From: Burkholderiaceae bacterium
GTDB lineage: Bacteria; Pseudomonadota; Gammaproteobacteria; Burkholderiales; Burkholderiaceae_E
NCBI GenBank assembly: GCA_900299025.1
Contig: OMIE01000097.1
Span: forward strand, 1 to 40,523
Reading direction: 5' to 3'
DNA length: 40,523 nucleotides
Shown here: piece by piece, positions 7,600 to 19,647 of the stretch
Layout: each line of letters begins with the position of its first letter
Position numbering within the stretch: the stretch's first letter is position 1
Made by a program: the position numbers and the translations under genes
Notes under the pieces: generated by a model
The model's database searches: none
Told to the model about the DNA's origin: nothing
Seen by the model: the letters and a program-made list of their open reading frames with translations, nothing else

Positions 7600-8814
7600 T
7601 CGTAAAGGCAAAAGAGATAACACTTGTAACACCATAAGCAAGGCCATGGCGATTTGGAAGGATTGCACTGTAGTTGCACCGAGTAGTCCCGCTGCATCGA
7701 TCAGCGCGCCAAATCCCCATTGCAAAAAGAAAACCCCACCAAATAGAAGCAGATTCGACCCTGTGTAGGCTCGACCGCCCAAGCGGGCTGGAAAACTTAA
7801 GGCGACCTCGGTTTGCAAGAGCGTGAAAACCGTTGAGATTGCGGCAAGCAACAACCAAAATACCCAAGCCCATGATTGCAGAAAGTAAATCATCGCAGCC
7901 TCGGTTAACAAGGTCAGCAGCGCCGCTAAGCGCATCACCTTGGGCCCATCCCAGCCTCTTGCTGCTATCTTTGGTGCTGCCCAGCCCAACCACAAAAACC
8001 CAAGCAGCAAGGCAGCGTTAAAGAGCATTAAGGCTTGAGCCGTATCGCTTGCATTTAGCTTTAACACTTGTGTCATCCAAGGACCAGCCCATAAGGTTTG
8101 CAGGGCAAGAAAGCCGCCTTGAAAAAGCACCAGTGATGGCATAGCACCGCGCAAAAAGCGGCTTGCAAAGATCTCGCGATAACCCTGATCGCGTTCCCCT
8201 TGGGGCTTTGTCGCAGCATGCTTTGATGCAGCCTCCTCTTCGTCTCTGGGTAGTGCAAGCCAAAGATAAGCAGAACAAGCCAGCAAAAGGCCTGCAGCCA
8301 GCACAAAACACATGCGCCAACCATAGGCTTGGGCGAGCATTGCCACCGGTACGGTGCTCACAAGGGCTCCACTTGTGCCGCACACCAGGATCCAGGCGGC
8401 AAGGCGCTGCTGCCAATGCGCTGCAAACCAAAAGCGAAAAGCCTTGAGTGCCGCCATCAAGCAAGCTGCCATACCTGCACCAATCAGCGCGCGCCCAAGC
8501 CATAGGTGCGCAATTTGATCGCCCAGCGCAAAAAAGCCGCACCCGAGTGCAGCAACAAGCAGCAAACTCGCCTCAACCCGCCTTGAACCGAATCGGTCAA
8601 GCCAAATGCCAAGCGGCAATTGCATGGCTGAAAAGGCAACAAAATAAGCACTCGACATCGCACCCAAGTCACCCGCCGATAATGAAAACGCTGCAACCAG
8701 GTCAGGTGCCAACACCGCATTGATCGCCCGCAAACCATAGGACATGAAAAAAGCCAGCGCAAAGGCCGAAAAAATCAGCAAGCCCCGCGCAAAGCTTCCC
8801 TTTGCTGCGTTCAT
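7579..8814 (-). CDS. MFS transporter
   Basis: 411 residues with about 12 hydrophobic segments and a charged central loop (residues ~195-220, rich in Glu/Lys). The motif-A-like loop GIWLDRFGSRRV (about 69-80) between helices 2 and 3 marks the major facilitator superfamily; the inner membrane is the expected site. Substrate is not readable from sequence. It lies just past the racemase-like gene and has the same orientation as the threonate genes, so a sugar-acid uptake role is possible but weakly supported. Its stop lies inside the 3' end of the convergent gene. Confidence 0.85.
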   Translation of the reverse strand: MNAAKGSFARGLLIFSAFALAFFMSYGLRAINAVLAPDLVAAFSLSAGDLGAMSSAYFVAFSAMQLPLGIWLDRFGSRRVEASLLLVAALGCGFFALGDQIAHLWLGRALIGAGMAACLMAALKAFRFWFAAHWQQRLAAWILVCGTSGALVSTVPVAMLAQAYGWRMCFVLAAGLLLACSAYLWLALPRDEEEAASKHAATKPQGERDQGYREIFASRFLRGAMPSLVLFQGGFLALQTLWAGPWMTQVLKLNASDTAQALMLFNAALLLGFLWLGWAAPKIAARGWDGPKVMRLAALLTLLTEAAMIYFLQSWAWVFWLLLAAISTVFTLLQTEVALSFPARLGGRAYTGSNLLLFGGVFFLQWGFGALIDAAGLLGATTVQSFQIAMALLMVLQVLSLLPLRSQAAKS

Positions 8815-8877
8815 CAGGCTTGGTTGCCCAAAGTGGTCATGGCTTTACCGATCATGGGCATCGCTTCAGGGTCGTGG

Positions 8878-9465
8878 TCACGGTTTTAAGCGAAGGCTTT
8901 GTAAAAAGGTCATCGCCTGCTCTTCATCGGCGGACTCACCGATTGCAACCGCCTGGACCACATGACCCTTATGCTCAAAAAACCAAGCCCACATCAACAC
9001 GGGACGAGCCTGCGCTTGGCCTTGGGCTTTCAGTTGTGTGAGTGCGACCCCGGGAGCAAGCTGCGCCGATTCGCGCTTGATGACCTTGCCTTGAATATTG
9101 CGCAGCATCGCCTGCTCCATGCGCTCAAGCGCAAGCTGCGCAGATAAACCAGAGCCTGTGTCAATCTTTCCAACCGTCACAGTAAACATACGCTCATCAA
9201 CACGAGCCCCTGTCATATGCATGTCGATGCTGTGCTCGCCAAGCACAAGTTTTCGACTCATCTCGGCGGGCTTATCGGGCATTAAGACGCTCATCCCAGG
9301 CGGATTGATCGCAACTTCCCGCCAATTAAAACGAGGCGTGCAAGCAGTCAAACAAAACAGCAAAGTGAAGGCTAAGCGCAAGCTTCGCGGCGTGGTCGGC
9401 AAGGCTCTTGGCCTTGAGCCACGACGCTTAATTAAGTCGATGATCAATAAGGGATATGATGTCAT
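8878..9465 (-). CDS. Putative lipoprotein of unknown function
   Basis: 195 residues from ATG 9465. A hydrophobic stretch ends in a lipobox, LTAC, with the lipidated Cys at residue 42, so export and acylation are expected. From the ATG the N-region is unusually long; a TTG at 9402 would give a normal 20-residue signal peptide and may be the true start. The mature part has mixed beta strands (HSIDMHMTGARVDERMFTVTVG) and no motif I can name. It lies 63 bp downstream of the minus-strand gap after the DUF1840 control region and 63 bp before the MFS gene; the two minus-strand genes may be cotranscribed. Confidence 0.65.
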   Translation of the reverse strand: MTSYPLLIIDLIKRRGSRPRALPTTPRSLRLAFTLLFCLTACTPRFNWREVAINPPGMSVLMPDKPAEMSRKLVLGEHSIDMHMTGARVDERMFTVTVGKIDTGSGLSAQLALERMEQAMLRNIQGKVIKRESAQLAPGVALTQLKAQGQAQARPVLMWAWFFEHKGHVVQAVAIGESADEEQAMTFLQSLRLKP

Positions 9466-9519
9466 GCGCTTTTCAATATCTTTCCGATTTTGAAGCATGC
9501 CAATCCAAGGCCAAAGCCA

Positions 9520-9867
9520 ATGCCCCTTTTTTTTGAATCCAGAGCCACAGGATCTGTGCTGATGACCCAAGGGCCAGCGCAGACCTTACTCGGCGCACTT
9601 GGGCGCATGCTTGAGGATGGAAGCATCCTCGATGAAGGTGTTTTCACCGTCGAGCAACTACCGCAGGTCATAGCAAAACTTGAAGTGCTCATTGAAAAGT
9701 CCAAACAACAACAAGAGCAAAGCAAAGAACAAGCCCAGGCAGGCGGCAAGGATGCACAAGACCATCAGGCCGAGACGATTGGCCTGCATCAAAGAGCTTG
9801 GCCATTGCTTGAACAATGCCGTCGATCGCTCGCTGCCAACAAGCCTGTGACCTGGCGAAAAGCTTAA
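9520..9867 (+). CDS. DUF1840 family protein
   Basis: 115 residues, cytoplasmic. It matches the betaproteobacterial DUF1840 pattern: a short strand (FFESRATGSVLM), GALGRMLEDGSI, a segment VEQLPQVIAKLEVLIE, a Gln/Glu-rich helix and the closing IGLHQRAWPLLEQCRRSLAANKPVTWR. ATG 9520 is chosen over an ATG 30 bp upstream because the family begins at this strand; AAGG lies 9 nt upstream. Function unknown. It diverges from the lipoprotein gene and is convergent with metH. Confidence 0.82.
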   Translation: MPLFFESRATGSVLMTQGPAQTLLGALGRMLEDGSILDEGVFTVEQLPQVIAKLEVLIEKSKQQQEQSKEQAQAGGKDAQDHQAETIGLHQRAWPLLEQCRRSLAANKPVTWRKA

Positions 9868-9963
9868 GACAGGACCAAAACCGATGTGGCAGCCAAACCG
9901 AGGCAACATCCAAACCGACTGCCTCAATCAGCCAGACCACAAGCGCTAAGCCCGGATCAAGGC

Positions 9964-12900
9964 TTATGCGCCCCTGCGCAAAGAAGCTAAGGCACGTTGC
10001 ACGGAATCGAGGGAACGACCGCTTCGTTTGGCGAAGTCGGCCAGCTGATCATCGCCAATCGCACCGAGTGTGAAATAACGCGCTTGCGGATGCGCCAGAT
10101 AAAAGCCGCTCACACTGGCCGCAGGCCACATCGCACAAGACTCGGTAAGCCGCATCCCAATGCTTTCAGCTTGCAAATGCACAAACATTTCGCGCTTGAC
10201 CTCATGATCGGGGCAGGCCGGATAGCCTGGAGCGGGTCGAATACCCTGAAAGGTCTCTTGAATGAGATCCAAGGCGCTCAATGATTCATTTGCTGCGTAG
10301 CCCCAAAGGTCTTTGCGAACACGCTCGTGCATCGCTTCGGCTAGCGCCTCGGCAAAACGATCGGCAAGTGCTTTGAGCATGATCGCCCCGTAATCATCAT
10401 GATCATTTTGCATTTGAGCGGCGCGCTCGTCAGCGCCATCACCTGCTGTGACAGCGAACATACCGATATAATCGCTATATCCCACATCTTTTGGCATCAC
10501 GTAGTCGGCAAGCGACTTATTCGCAACACCCGATTTTTTCGCTGTTTGCTGGCGCAAATTGTGCCAAACCATCAGCGGCTTGCTGCAAGCCTCATCACTA
10601 AAAAGATGAATATCATCGCCTTGGCCTTGCGCAGGCCAAAAACCAATCGATGCATGCGCTTTGATCCAGCGCCCGGCCAGGATGCGCTTGAGCATTTGCT
10701 GGGCATCGGCAAAAAGCTTGTTTGCGGTGTCGCCCACGACGGGATCTTGCAAGTTGGCTGGGTAGGGACCGTGCAAGTCCCAAGTTTGAAAAAAGGGCTG
10801 CCAATCGATATACGGCACAAGACTTGCCAAATCAAGATTTTGAAAATGTCGAAAGCCAATGAATTTAGGCTTGTGCGGCTTAAAGTTCGACCAGTCGATG
10901 CGCGGTGCATTACTGCGAGCCTGCGCCAGGCTGATTAGCGCCGGGCCGCGACCTTGAGCATGTTGTTCGCGTAATTTGTCATAGTCTTTTTTTAGCTGCT
11001 CGACAAAGCTAGGGCGTTGCTCTTTCGATAATAGCTGTTGTGCCACCGGCACGCAGCGCGATGCATCAAGTACATGTAGCACCGGGTGACTGTAGTGTGG
11101 CGCAATTTTAACCGCGGTGTGGATTCGTGAGGTTGTCGCCCCGCCAATTAATAAAGGCGTAGAACGTTCTTTAAAATACTCATCGCGCTCCATCTCGGCA
11201 GCCACATGCGCCATTTCCTCAAGCGATGGCGTGATAAGTCCCGATAGGCCAATCGCATCGACTTGGTGCGCCTTTGCTTGCGCCAGGATTTCACTGGCTG
11301 GCACCATGACACCAAGATTGACCACATCAAAATTATTACATTGCAAAACGACTGCAACAATATTTTTACCAATATCGTGAACATCACCTTTAACGGTTGC
11401 AATAAGGATCTTGCCCCTGCTCTGGTTTTGCCCAGACGCTGCTTTATCAGCTTCGATATAGGGAATTAAATGGGCAACGGCCTGCTTCATGACCCGGGCT
11501 GATTTCACCACCTGGGGTAAAAACATCTTGCCCGCACCAAACAAATCACCCACTAAATTCATGCCTTGCATCAATGGGCCTTCGATGACCTCGATCGGCT
11601 TACCGCCACGGGCAAGAATTTGCTGCCACGCCTCTTCGGTGTCTTCGGTAATCCATTGGGTGAGGCCGTGAACCAAAGCATGCGAAATACGTTGCTCGAC
11701 CGATGACTCGCGCCAGGCCAATTGCTCTTCGCGGCGGGCCCCATCGCCTTTGAGCGACGCCGCCTTCACAATCAAGCGTTCGGTACTTGTTTGAGCCTGA
11801 TCGCCAAGTGCTCGCGGATCGGCTAAAGGCTGTCGATACAGCAAGACATCTTCGACCAGGGCTCGAAGCTCAGGTTCAAGATCATCATAAACACCGATCA
11901 TCCCAGCATTGACGATACCCATCGAGAGGCCGGCTTGAATGGCGTGATACAGAAATACCGTGTGAATCGCCTCGCGCGCCAAATCGTTGCCACGGAAACT
12001 AAAAGACACATTAGAAACACCACCCGAAATTTTGGCGCCAGGCAAATGCTGCCTAATCCACGCACAAGCTTCAATGAAATCAAGTCCATAGCGATCGTGC
12101 TCTTCGATCCCTGTGGCCACTGCAAAGATATTGGGATCAAACACGATATCTTGCGGATCAAATTGCAACCGATCGACTAGCAGCCTGTAGGCACGCTCAC
12201 AAATCGAGACCTTTCGCGCAAAGCTGTCAGCCTGGCCCTGCTCATCAAAAGCCATCACAATCACGGCAGCACCATAGCGCTGACAAAGTCTTGCCTGATG
12301 CAAAAAGCTATGCTCGCCTTCTTTTAACGATATAGAATTAACTATTGACTTGCCTTGAACGCAGCGCAAACCCGCTTCGATCACCGACCACTTAGAACTA
12401 TCAATCATGATCGGGACGCGTGCGATGTCGGGCTCCGATGCGAGCATATTCAAAAAGCGAACCATGGCAGCCTCTGAATCAAGCATGGCCTCATCCATGT
12501 TGACATCGATGATTTGAGCACCGTGCTCTACTTGCTGCCTTGCCACCGCTAAGGCTTCATCGAATCGCTCCTCCAAAATCAAACGGGCAAATTGCTTTGA
12601 TCCTGTCACATTGGTGCGCTCACCGACGTTCACAAATAAGCTATCGATCTTGATATTTAAAGGTTCTAAGCCCGATAAGCGCATCGCAGGCTCAAGATCG
12701 GGGATTAATCTGGGCTTGATATCTTTTACCGCCTCAACGATTGCTGCGATATGTTCTGGTGTGGTCCCACAGCATCCTCCTGCGATATTCACAAAGCCGC
12801 TTTGTGCGAATTCCTTAATCAGTCTAGCTGTGATGTCGGGTGTTTCATCAAAGCCGGTATCCGACATCGGATTCGGTAAGCCTGCATTAGGGTAAACACA

Positions 12901-13806
12901 TAGCAAGGTATCGGCTTTCTGTGAAAGCTCTTGCACATAGGGCCGCATGAGGGCTGCACCGAGCGCACAATTAAGGCCCACCGTCATTGGCCGGGCATGG
13001 CGTATAGCGTTCCAAAAAGCTTCAACGGTTTGTCCCGATAAAATCCGGCCTGAGGCGTCGGTTACCGTTCCAGAGATCATCACCGGCCAACGCTTGCCAC
13101 GCGCTTCGAAAGCTTCTTCAATTGCGAAAATCGCAGCTTTTGCGTTGAGCGTATCGAAGATGGCTTCAACAAGAATGACATCGATGCCACCGTCAAGCAG
13201 CCCGCGCAATTGTTCGCTATAGGTTTGTCTTAAGGCTTCAAAGTCGATGTTGCGTGCCCCCGGGTCGTTGACATCGGGCGAGATCGAGGCCGTGCGAGGT
13301 TGTGGTCCAAGCGCACCGGCAACATAACGTGGCCATTGCGGATTCGCCTCGGTGAACGCTGCCGCGGCTGCGCTTGCGAGCTTGGCTGATGCAAGATTCA
13401 TCGCATAAGCAAAGCTAGAGAGCCCGTAGTCGGCCTGAGCGACCGAACTTGCGCCAAAGGTATTGGTTTCGATCAGATCAGCGCCGGCCAACAAGTACTG
13501 GTGATGAATATCGTAAATGAGCGATGGCTGTGTGAGGCTTAAAAGTTCGTTATTGCCTTTGACATCATGCGCAAATTGCGCAGGCTTTGGCATCGCCAAA
13601 ATCTCGGAAAGGAGATTCGCCTGGGGCTTAGCCCCAGGTGCATCGGGGTGCATACAGTGAACACTGAATGTCTGCTCGCCACGAAAATCGGCTTCGCTTA
13701 AGCGATAGCGTTGAATCATGGTGCCCATGGCGCCATCGAGCACCAAGATGCGTTTGGCCATGCGTGCTCGAAGGTCTTGTTCTAAAGGACTCACGTCAAT
13801 TCTCAT
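9964..13806 (-). CDS. metH: Cobalamin-dependent methionine synthase
   Basis: 1280 residues, single uninterrupted frame. Transfers the methyl group of 5-methyltetrahydrofolate to homocysteine through cobalamin. Order of domains: homocysteine-binding barrel (zinc cysteines C280, C345, C346), pterin-binding barrel (residues ~385-650, [20 protein letters not shown]), helical cap, B12-binding fold with DVHDIGK (cobalt-ligand H810) and the [13 protein letters not shown] strand, then the SAM-dependent reactivation domain (about 930-1280, with [12 protein letters not shown]). The protein is longer than E. coli MetH mainly through about 28 extra residues after RGEQTF near residue 48, coded by DNA with a perfect hairpin. 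Some Burkholderiales split this enzyme into two genes; here it is intact. No riboswitch recognised upstream. Confidence 0.96.
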   Translation of the reverse strand: MRIDVSPLEQDLRARMAKRILVLDGAMGTMIQRYRLSEADFRGEQTFSVHCMHPDAPGAKPQANLLSEILAMPKPAQFAHDVKGNNELLSLTQPSLIYDIHHQYLLAGADLIETNTFGASSVAQADYGLSSFAYAMNLASAKLASAAAAAFTEANPQWPRYVAGALGPQPRTASISPDVNDPGARNIDFEALRQTYSEQLRGLLDGGIDVILVEAIFDTLNAKAAIFAIEEAFEARGKRWPVMISGTVTDASGRILSGQTVEAFWNAIRHARPMTVGLNCALGAALMRPYVQELSQKADTLLCVYPNAGLPNPMSDTGFDETPDITARLIKEFAQSGFVNIAGGCCGTTPEHIAAIVEAVKDIKPRLIPDLEPAMRLSGLEPLNIKIDSLFVNVGERTNVTGSKQFARLILEERFDEALAVARQQVEHGAQIIDVNMDEAMLDSEAAMVRFLNMLASEPDIARVPIMIDSSKWSVIEAGLRCVQGKSIVNSISLKEGEHSFLHQARLCQRYGAAVIVMAFDEQGQADSFARKVSICERAYRLLVDRLQFDPQDIVFDPNIFAVATGIEEHDRYGLDFIEACAWIRQHLPGAKISGGVSNVSFSFRGNDLAREAIHTVFLYHAIQAGLSMGIVNAGMIGVYDDLEPELRALVEDVLLYRQPLADPRALGDQAQTSTERLIVKAASLKGDGARREEQLAWRESSVEQRISHALVHGLTQWITEDTEEAWQQILARGGKPIEVIEGPLMQGMNLVGDLFGAGKMFLPQVVKSARVMKQAVAHLIPYIEADKAASGQNQSRGKILIATVKGDVHDIGKNIVAVVLQCNNFDVVNLGVMVPASEILAQAKAHQVDAIGLSGLITPSLEEMAHVAAEMERDEYFKERSTPLLIGGATTSRIHTAVKIAPHYSHPVLHVLDASRCVPVAQQLLSKEQRPSFVEQLKKDYDKLREQHAQGRGPALISLAQARSNAPRIDWSNFKPHKPKFIGFRHFQNLDLASLVPYIDWQPFFQTWDLHGPYPANLQDPVVGDTANKLFADAQQMLKRILAGRWIKAHASIGFWPAQGQGDDIHLFSDEACSKPLMVWHNLRQQTAKKSGVANKSLADYVMPKDVGYSDYIGMFAVTAGDGADERAAQMQNDHDDYGAIMLKALADRFAEALAEAMHERVRKDLWGYAANESLSALDLIQETFQGIRPAPGYPACPDHEVKREMFVHLQAESIGMRLTESCAMWPAASVSGFYLAHPQARYFTLGAIGDDQLADFAKRSGRSLDSVQRALASLRRGA
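13620..13638. repeat. Perfect hairpin within the metH insert
   Basis: CCTGGGGC-TTA-GCCCCAGG: 8-bp perfect stem with 3-nt loop, inside coding sequence for the MetH-specific extra segment (protein reads APGAKPQA). Confidence 0.85.
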
Positions 13807-13890
13807 CGCGGTAGATTGGGCTCAGAGCTTCATGCGGATCTTTCGTCGCGATATCACCGGCGGGCTAAAGCAAGTTGAGCGAAGCCGTTG

Positions 13891-13896
13891 AGTATA
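13891..13896 (-). promoter_or_regulatory. Possible -10 element for metH
   Basis: Minus-strand TATACT about 85 bp before the metH ATG. No convincing -35 hexamer at 16-18 bp, so support is weak. The same 174-bp gap must hold the promoter of the divergent dehydrogenase gene. Confidence 0.3.
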
Positions 13897-13980
13897 GAAC
13901 GCCCATGGTCTTTCAGCTTCGCCAAAACCGCGGAAAGCGTAGGATCATGGCGCGAGAATACTTCATGAAAAGGACAGGAG

Positions 13981-15135
13981 ATGGCCAACTTCCAGATTAA
14001 TCCGCAACGCTTAGAACAGTGGGTAGAGCAGCTGTGGCGTTGTGCCGGTAGTGAACTCAACGAAGCCCAAGACACCGCCAAACATCTGGTGCTGGCTAAT
14101 TTAAGCGGTCACGACTCCCATGGCGTGGGCATGAATGATCGGTATGTTGCCTCGTGCTTGAATCATGAGCTTCGATTGAATCAGCAACTTTCGCTTGTTC
14201 ATGATGCGGGCGCTTTGTTTATCGCTGATGGCCAGCGGGGTATGGGCCAGTCGATGGCGCGGCAAGCCATGGATCTGGGGATTGAGCGTGCGAAGCTTCA
14301 CGGTCACTGCATTTTTGGGCTGCGTAATAGCCATCATATCGGCCGTATCGGCCACTGGGCCGAGATGGCTGCTGCGAAGGGTCTTGTGGCGGTGCACTTC
14401 ACCAACGCGATTGGCGCGCCCACCATGGTTGCGCCCTTTGGAGGCGCCCAAGCACGTTTTTTGACCAATCCATTTACTGCTGCGATACCGCGCAATGGTC
14501 AATCGCCGATCATTGTTGACTTTGCCACAAGTGCGATTGCTCACGGTAAGGTGCGGGTGGCCTATAACAAAGCTGTGGCAGTTCCTGATGGCTGCCTGAT
14601 CGACGCAAAAGGCCATCCCACTAACCAGCCAGCGGTGATGTTTGAAGCAGACGAACAGGGTGCGTTCGGATCGCTTTTAACCTTTGGAGGTCATAAAGGC
14701 TATGGGCTTGCGGTGGTTTGTGAGTTGTTGGGGGCCGCGCTCATCGGCGGGGAAAGTATTCATCCGGCACATTTTCCACAACAATATGCCATTTGGAACA
14801 ATATGCTGGTCATACTCATCGATCCGACAAGGCTTGGCCAGGCCGGGTATTTTTCAGAAGAGCTAGGGCGATTTATTCAATGGCTTGAATCGGCTGCGCT
14901 TAGCGAGGACTCGGAAATGTCGCCGGCGCAAAGCTCAGAGGCTGCGGCGATCGCAGCTTCGCTTTATCCGGGGCGGGTGCTGCTTCCTGGTGAACCCGAA
15001 GTTGCCATGCGTCTGGCAAGGGCGAAGGCCATTCCTATCGATGACACGACGCTTGCTCAACTTGATCGATGTGCAAGTCGTATTGGCGATGCAAGAGGAC
15101 ATTCGCCTGGGCCGTTATCGCAAATGAAAGACTAA
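13981..15135 (+). CDS. Ldh_2-family (malate/L-lactate/ureidoglycolate type) 2-hydroxyacid dehydrogenase
   Basis: 384 residues. Members oxidise or reduce 2-hydroxy/2-oxo acids with NAD(P) and have their own fold, different from classical lactate dehydrogenase. Seen: NLSGHDSHGVGM near residue 42 with the conserved DSHG, the RNSHHIGRIGHWAEMAA segment with paired His, TNPFTAAIP and the VDFATSAIAHGKVR cofactor region, and GGHKGYGLAVVCELLG. AGGA lies 6 nt before the ATG. Substrate cannot be named: malate, sulfolactate, ureidoglycolate and 2,3-diketogulonate reductases share these motifs. It diverges from metH. Confidence 0.88.
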   Translation: MANFQINPQRLEQWVEQLWRCAGSELNEAQDTAKHLVLANLSGHDSHGVGMNDRYVASCLNHELRLNQQLSLVHDAGALFIADGQRGMGQSMARQAMDLGIERAKLHGHCIFGLRNSHHIGRIGHWAEMAAAKGLVAVHFTNAIGAPTMVAPFGGAQARFLTNPFTAAIPRNGQSPIIVDFATSAIAHGKVRVAYNKAVAVPDGCLIDAKGHPTNQPAVMFEADEQGAFGSLLTFGGHKGYGLAVVCELLGAALIGGESIHPAHFPQQYAIWNNMLVILIDPTRLGQAGYFSEELGRFIQWLESAALSEDSEMSPAQSSEAAAIAASLYPGRVLLPGEPEVAMRLARAKAIPIDDTTLAQLDRCASRIGDARGHSPGPLSQMKD

Positions 15136-15151
15136 ACCGTAAGCCCAAGCC

Positions 15152-15640
15152 CTAGTGCATTTGCCCGCCCCAGGCAACAGGTAGGACGCGCACTGGCGGC
15201 TGCAAATACCGAAGTCCTCGCATGAGCTTAGCTTCGCTCAACTGCATGCTGCCAACAATCAGCACAGCAAGTTGGTTGGCAGTCTCATCCGAGGCTATGG
15301 CAGTTGCCTTTCGAAAAGCTTTGAGTCCACGATAAAGACTTGCCAGCACCAGACCAAGCTGGCCTTGCTGTGCACAACATAGGCAACTCGGTGCAAGTTG
15401 TTTGACCAGAAGTGCTTGCTCCCAAGCCACGGAGTCGGTCAGCAACGCTTGCTTGCTTGTTGCTTGCATGGACTCAGCCAGCCTATGCTTCCACGGGATA
15501 TCGTTTTGCGCCAGAACATGATTGAGCAATAAAGCACATGGTCGCTCTTCCTGCCAGCAAGCAAGCCAGACTTCGATGACCGCATGTTGGAAGCGGCACG
15601 CTTCTAAATCATCGTTAAGTCTGAGTAAATACAAATCCAA
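15152..15640 (-). CDS. Uncharacterised small protein with a CxCC motif
   Basis: 162 residues if begun at TTG 15640; no ATG exists near the 5' end, so the start is uncertain. I do not recognise a family. It is Leu/Ala/Gln-rich, with a CLCCAQQGQLGLVLASL stretch at about residues 91-107. That resembles the CxCC metal motif and following helix of COG0523/CobW metallochaperone GTPases, and an ASDETAN segment could stand where they have ETSG. The GTPase P-loop is absent. It may be a degenerate or specialised CobW-like domain; this is a guess. It lies 38 bp downstream of ntrX on the same strand and may be the last gene of that operon. Confidence 0.55.
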   Translation of the reverse strand: MDLYLLRLNDDLEACRFQHAVIEVWLACWQEERPCALLLNHVLAQNDIPWKHRLAESMQATSKQALLTDSVAWEQALLVKQLAPSCLCCAQQGQLGLVLASLYRGLKAFRKATAIASDETANQLAVLIVGSMQLSEAKLMRGLRYLQPPVRVLPVAWGGQMH

Positions 15641-15654
15641 GATCGATACTTTAT

Positions 15655-15668
15655 AAAGATCGATCTTT
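15655..15668. repeat. 14-bp perfect palindrome between ntrX and the CxCC gene
   Basis: AAAGATCGATCTTT. The sequence AAGATCGAT also occurs 17 bp to the left (15639-15647), overlapping the putative TTG start of the next gene. Could be an operator or a processing/translation-control hairpin; equally could be chance. Confidence 0.6.
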
Positions 15669-15678
15669 GGCTAAGCAC

Positions 15679-16572
15679 TTAAACTTCACGCCGCGTGCTG
15701 CGACCCAACTCCACGCCAAGCTGCTTTAGCTTTCGATACAAGTGGGTGCGCTCAAGCCCGGTTCGCTCGGCCACTCTTGTCATGGACCCGCCTTCGCGGG
15801 CAAGATGATGCTCAAAGTACAAGCGCTCAAAGGCATCGCGTGCATCGCGCAACGGCTGATCAAACGATAACTGGGAGAGCCTTGCACTTGGCGAGGTATG
15901 GTCCCTGTCAAGATGTGGCGATACCGCCCACGGAGAGGCAGGCAACATCCCACTCGCTGAGTCTAAGTCGCGACGCGCTTGCGGCCCAGGCAGCGGGCTT
16001 TGCAAGCTTTGTTGAGGGCTGGACTGCTGTAGCTCGCTTTGGGTGTCGCGGGTCGTTGTTTCGCCAAAGCCCGTTTGCGGCTGACTGTGGGGGGCGTTAA
16101 AGGCGAAGGGCTCGGACTTGAGCTCGGCGCGGGGCGAGGCCGGCACTGCTGTTTGGCCTGCCTGGATCGAAGCAGTCTGCTGTGAGCGTATCGGGCTGAG
16201 CATGGCGCTTTTGCCCTGGAGCGCATTTTGCACAGCAGCGAGTAACTTTTGTAGCGCAATAGGTTTTTCAAGAAAGCCAACAGCGCCTAAGCGGGTGGCT
16301 TGCGAGGCCATCTCGACAGTAGCGTGCCCCGACATCATAATCACCGGCATATCAAGCAGTCCCGACTCGGACCATTCTCGCAAGACCGCTATGCCGTCGG
16401 TATCGGGCATCCAAATATCGAGCAGCACCAAATCGGGACGCGCCTTTTGTCGCGCGCTTCGTGCCTGTGCTGCATTTTCTGCCTGTAAAACCTCATGGCC
16501 TTCATCCCCGAGAATCTCACTAAGTAGTTCCCGGATACCAATCTCGTCATCGACGACCAATATATCTGCCAT
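15679..16572 (-). CDS. ntrX: NtrX-like response regulator without an AAA+ domain
   Basis: 297 residues. Receiver domain at 1-120 with the acidic pair D8/D9, phospho-acceptor D52, S81 and K103. A long Gln/Ser/Pro-rich linker (about 125-235) follows, then a Fis-type helix-turn-helix at the C-terminus (AFERLYFEHHL, RVAERTGLERTHLYRKLKQLG). The sigma-54-activating AAA+ module of classical NtrX is absent (no GAFTGA, no Walker motifs). It should bind DNA as a phosphorylation-controlled regulator but cannot activate sigma-54 polymerase by itself. It lies 65 bp after ntrY, its likely kinase. Partner assignment is by linkage. Confidence 0.85.
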   Translation of the reverse strand: MADILVVDDEIGIRELLSEILGDEGHEVLQAENAAQARSARQKARPDLVLLDIWMPDTDGIAVLREWSESGLLDMPVIMMSGHATVEMASQATRLGAVGFLEKPIALQKLLAAVQNALQGKSAMLSPIRSQQTASIQAGQTAVPASPRAELKSEPFAFNAPHSQPQTGFGETTTRDTQSELQQSSPQQSLQSPLPGPQARRDLDSASGMLPASPWAVSPHLDRDHTSPSARLSQLSFDQPLRDARDAFERLYFEHHLAREGGSMTRVAERTGLERTHLYRKLKQLGVELGRSTRREV

Positions 16573-16637
16573 ACAACCTCGTTGTTGTGCCCTTCTCTAG
16601 CTTACACAGGACTTGTCAAGATCGCACATCACGCAAC

Positions 16638-18851
<2,214 letters not shown>

Positions 18852-19647
18852 GTGCCCTCAATCGACCAATCACGCTGACTAATGCCGGGTATTTGCAAGG
18901 GCCTTGGCAATTGGCTGGCATCAAGCCGCATCCTTAGCCTGAGCTCATAGCCCTGTCCTGCCTGCAAACGCATCTGCTCAATGAAGGGCCAAGCTCTCAC
19001 CCTTCCCATGGCTTGCAAGGCTTCTTGCAAGCTCGAAAATGATTGGTAAAGCCCTGCGGCCTGCGCCGATTGTGCGTTTGTGGGTGATGCGCTCACTCCG
19101 ATGCCTAGCGCTGCAAGCCAGCTTGCGGGATTAGTAACACTCACGCTTGTTGTGCCCGTGTTTTGCGAGGTGCTTAGGCTTTGCAGCCTGTACTGTCTTG
19201 TGATCGCGTGGTAGTGAAGCCTGTAAATCCTTGCCTTGCTCAGCAGGCGCTCATCGGCCCAATACCAACGCGGCCTCAAAAGCTCGGCCTCAAGCACAAA
19301 ATACAAGGGTACCGCGCGGTTTACAGCGTCGGTCAAGGTGGGATTGAGCTGAACGCTTAAATCAGCACTCAACCAATAATCGTCGCGCGAGGGCACTTGA
19401 CGCAATGAAGCTTGCAAGACCTCGATGCCTTGCTCGAGGGATACAGCATCTTGGGTGGGCGTACTCAGGGTCGTGATGGGCTCTTGGCTGGGCAGCGGAT
19501 CCTGGCTTGCTGCCAGGGCTTGGGTTTCGATGCCAGCCACAGACAAAGCAAGCGTCAAAACGAGCAGGGTTTGGACAATCCGTCTGATAGCGTTCATCGC
19601 AGCATTATCAATGCTCAAGCACTAGCCCTGATCCAAGCGTGGAAGCC

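Noticed and set aside
13807-13980. SAH, SAM or cobalamin riboswitch upstream of metH
   Set aside because: I looked for the conserved cores by eye and found none; the gap is shared with a divergent gene.
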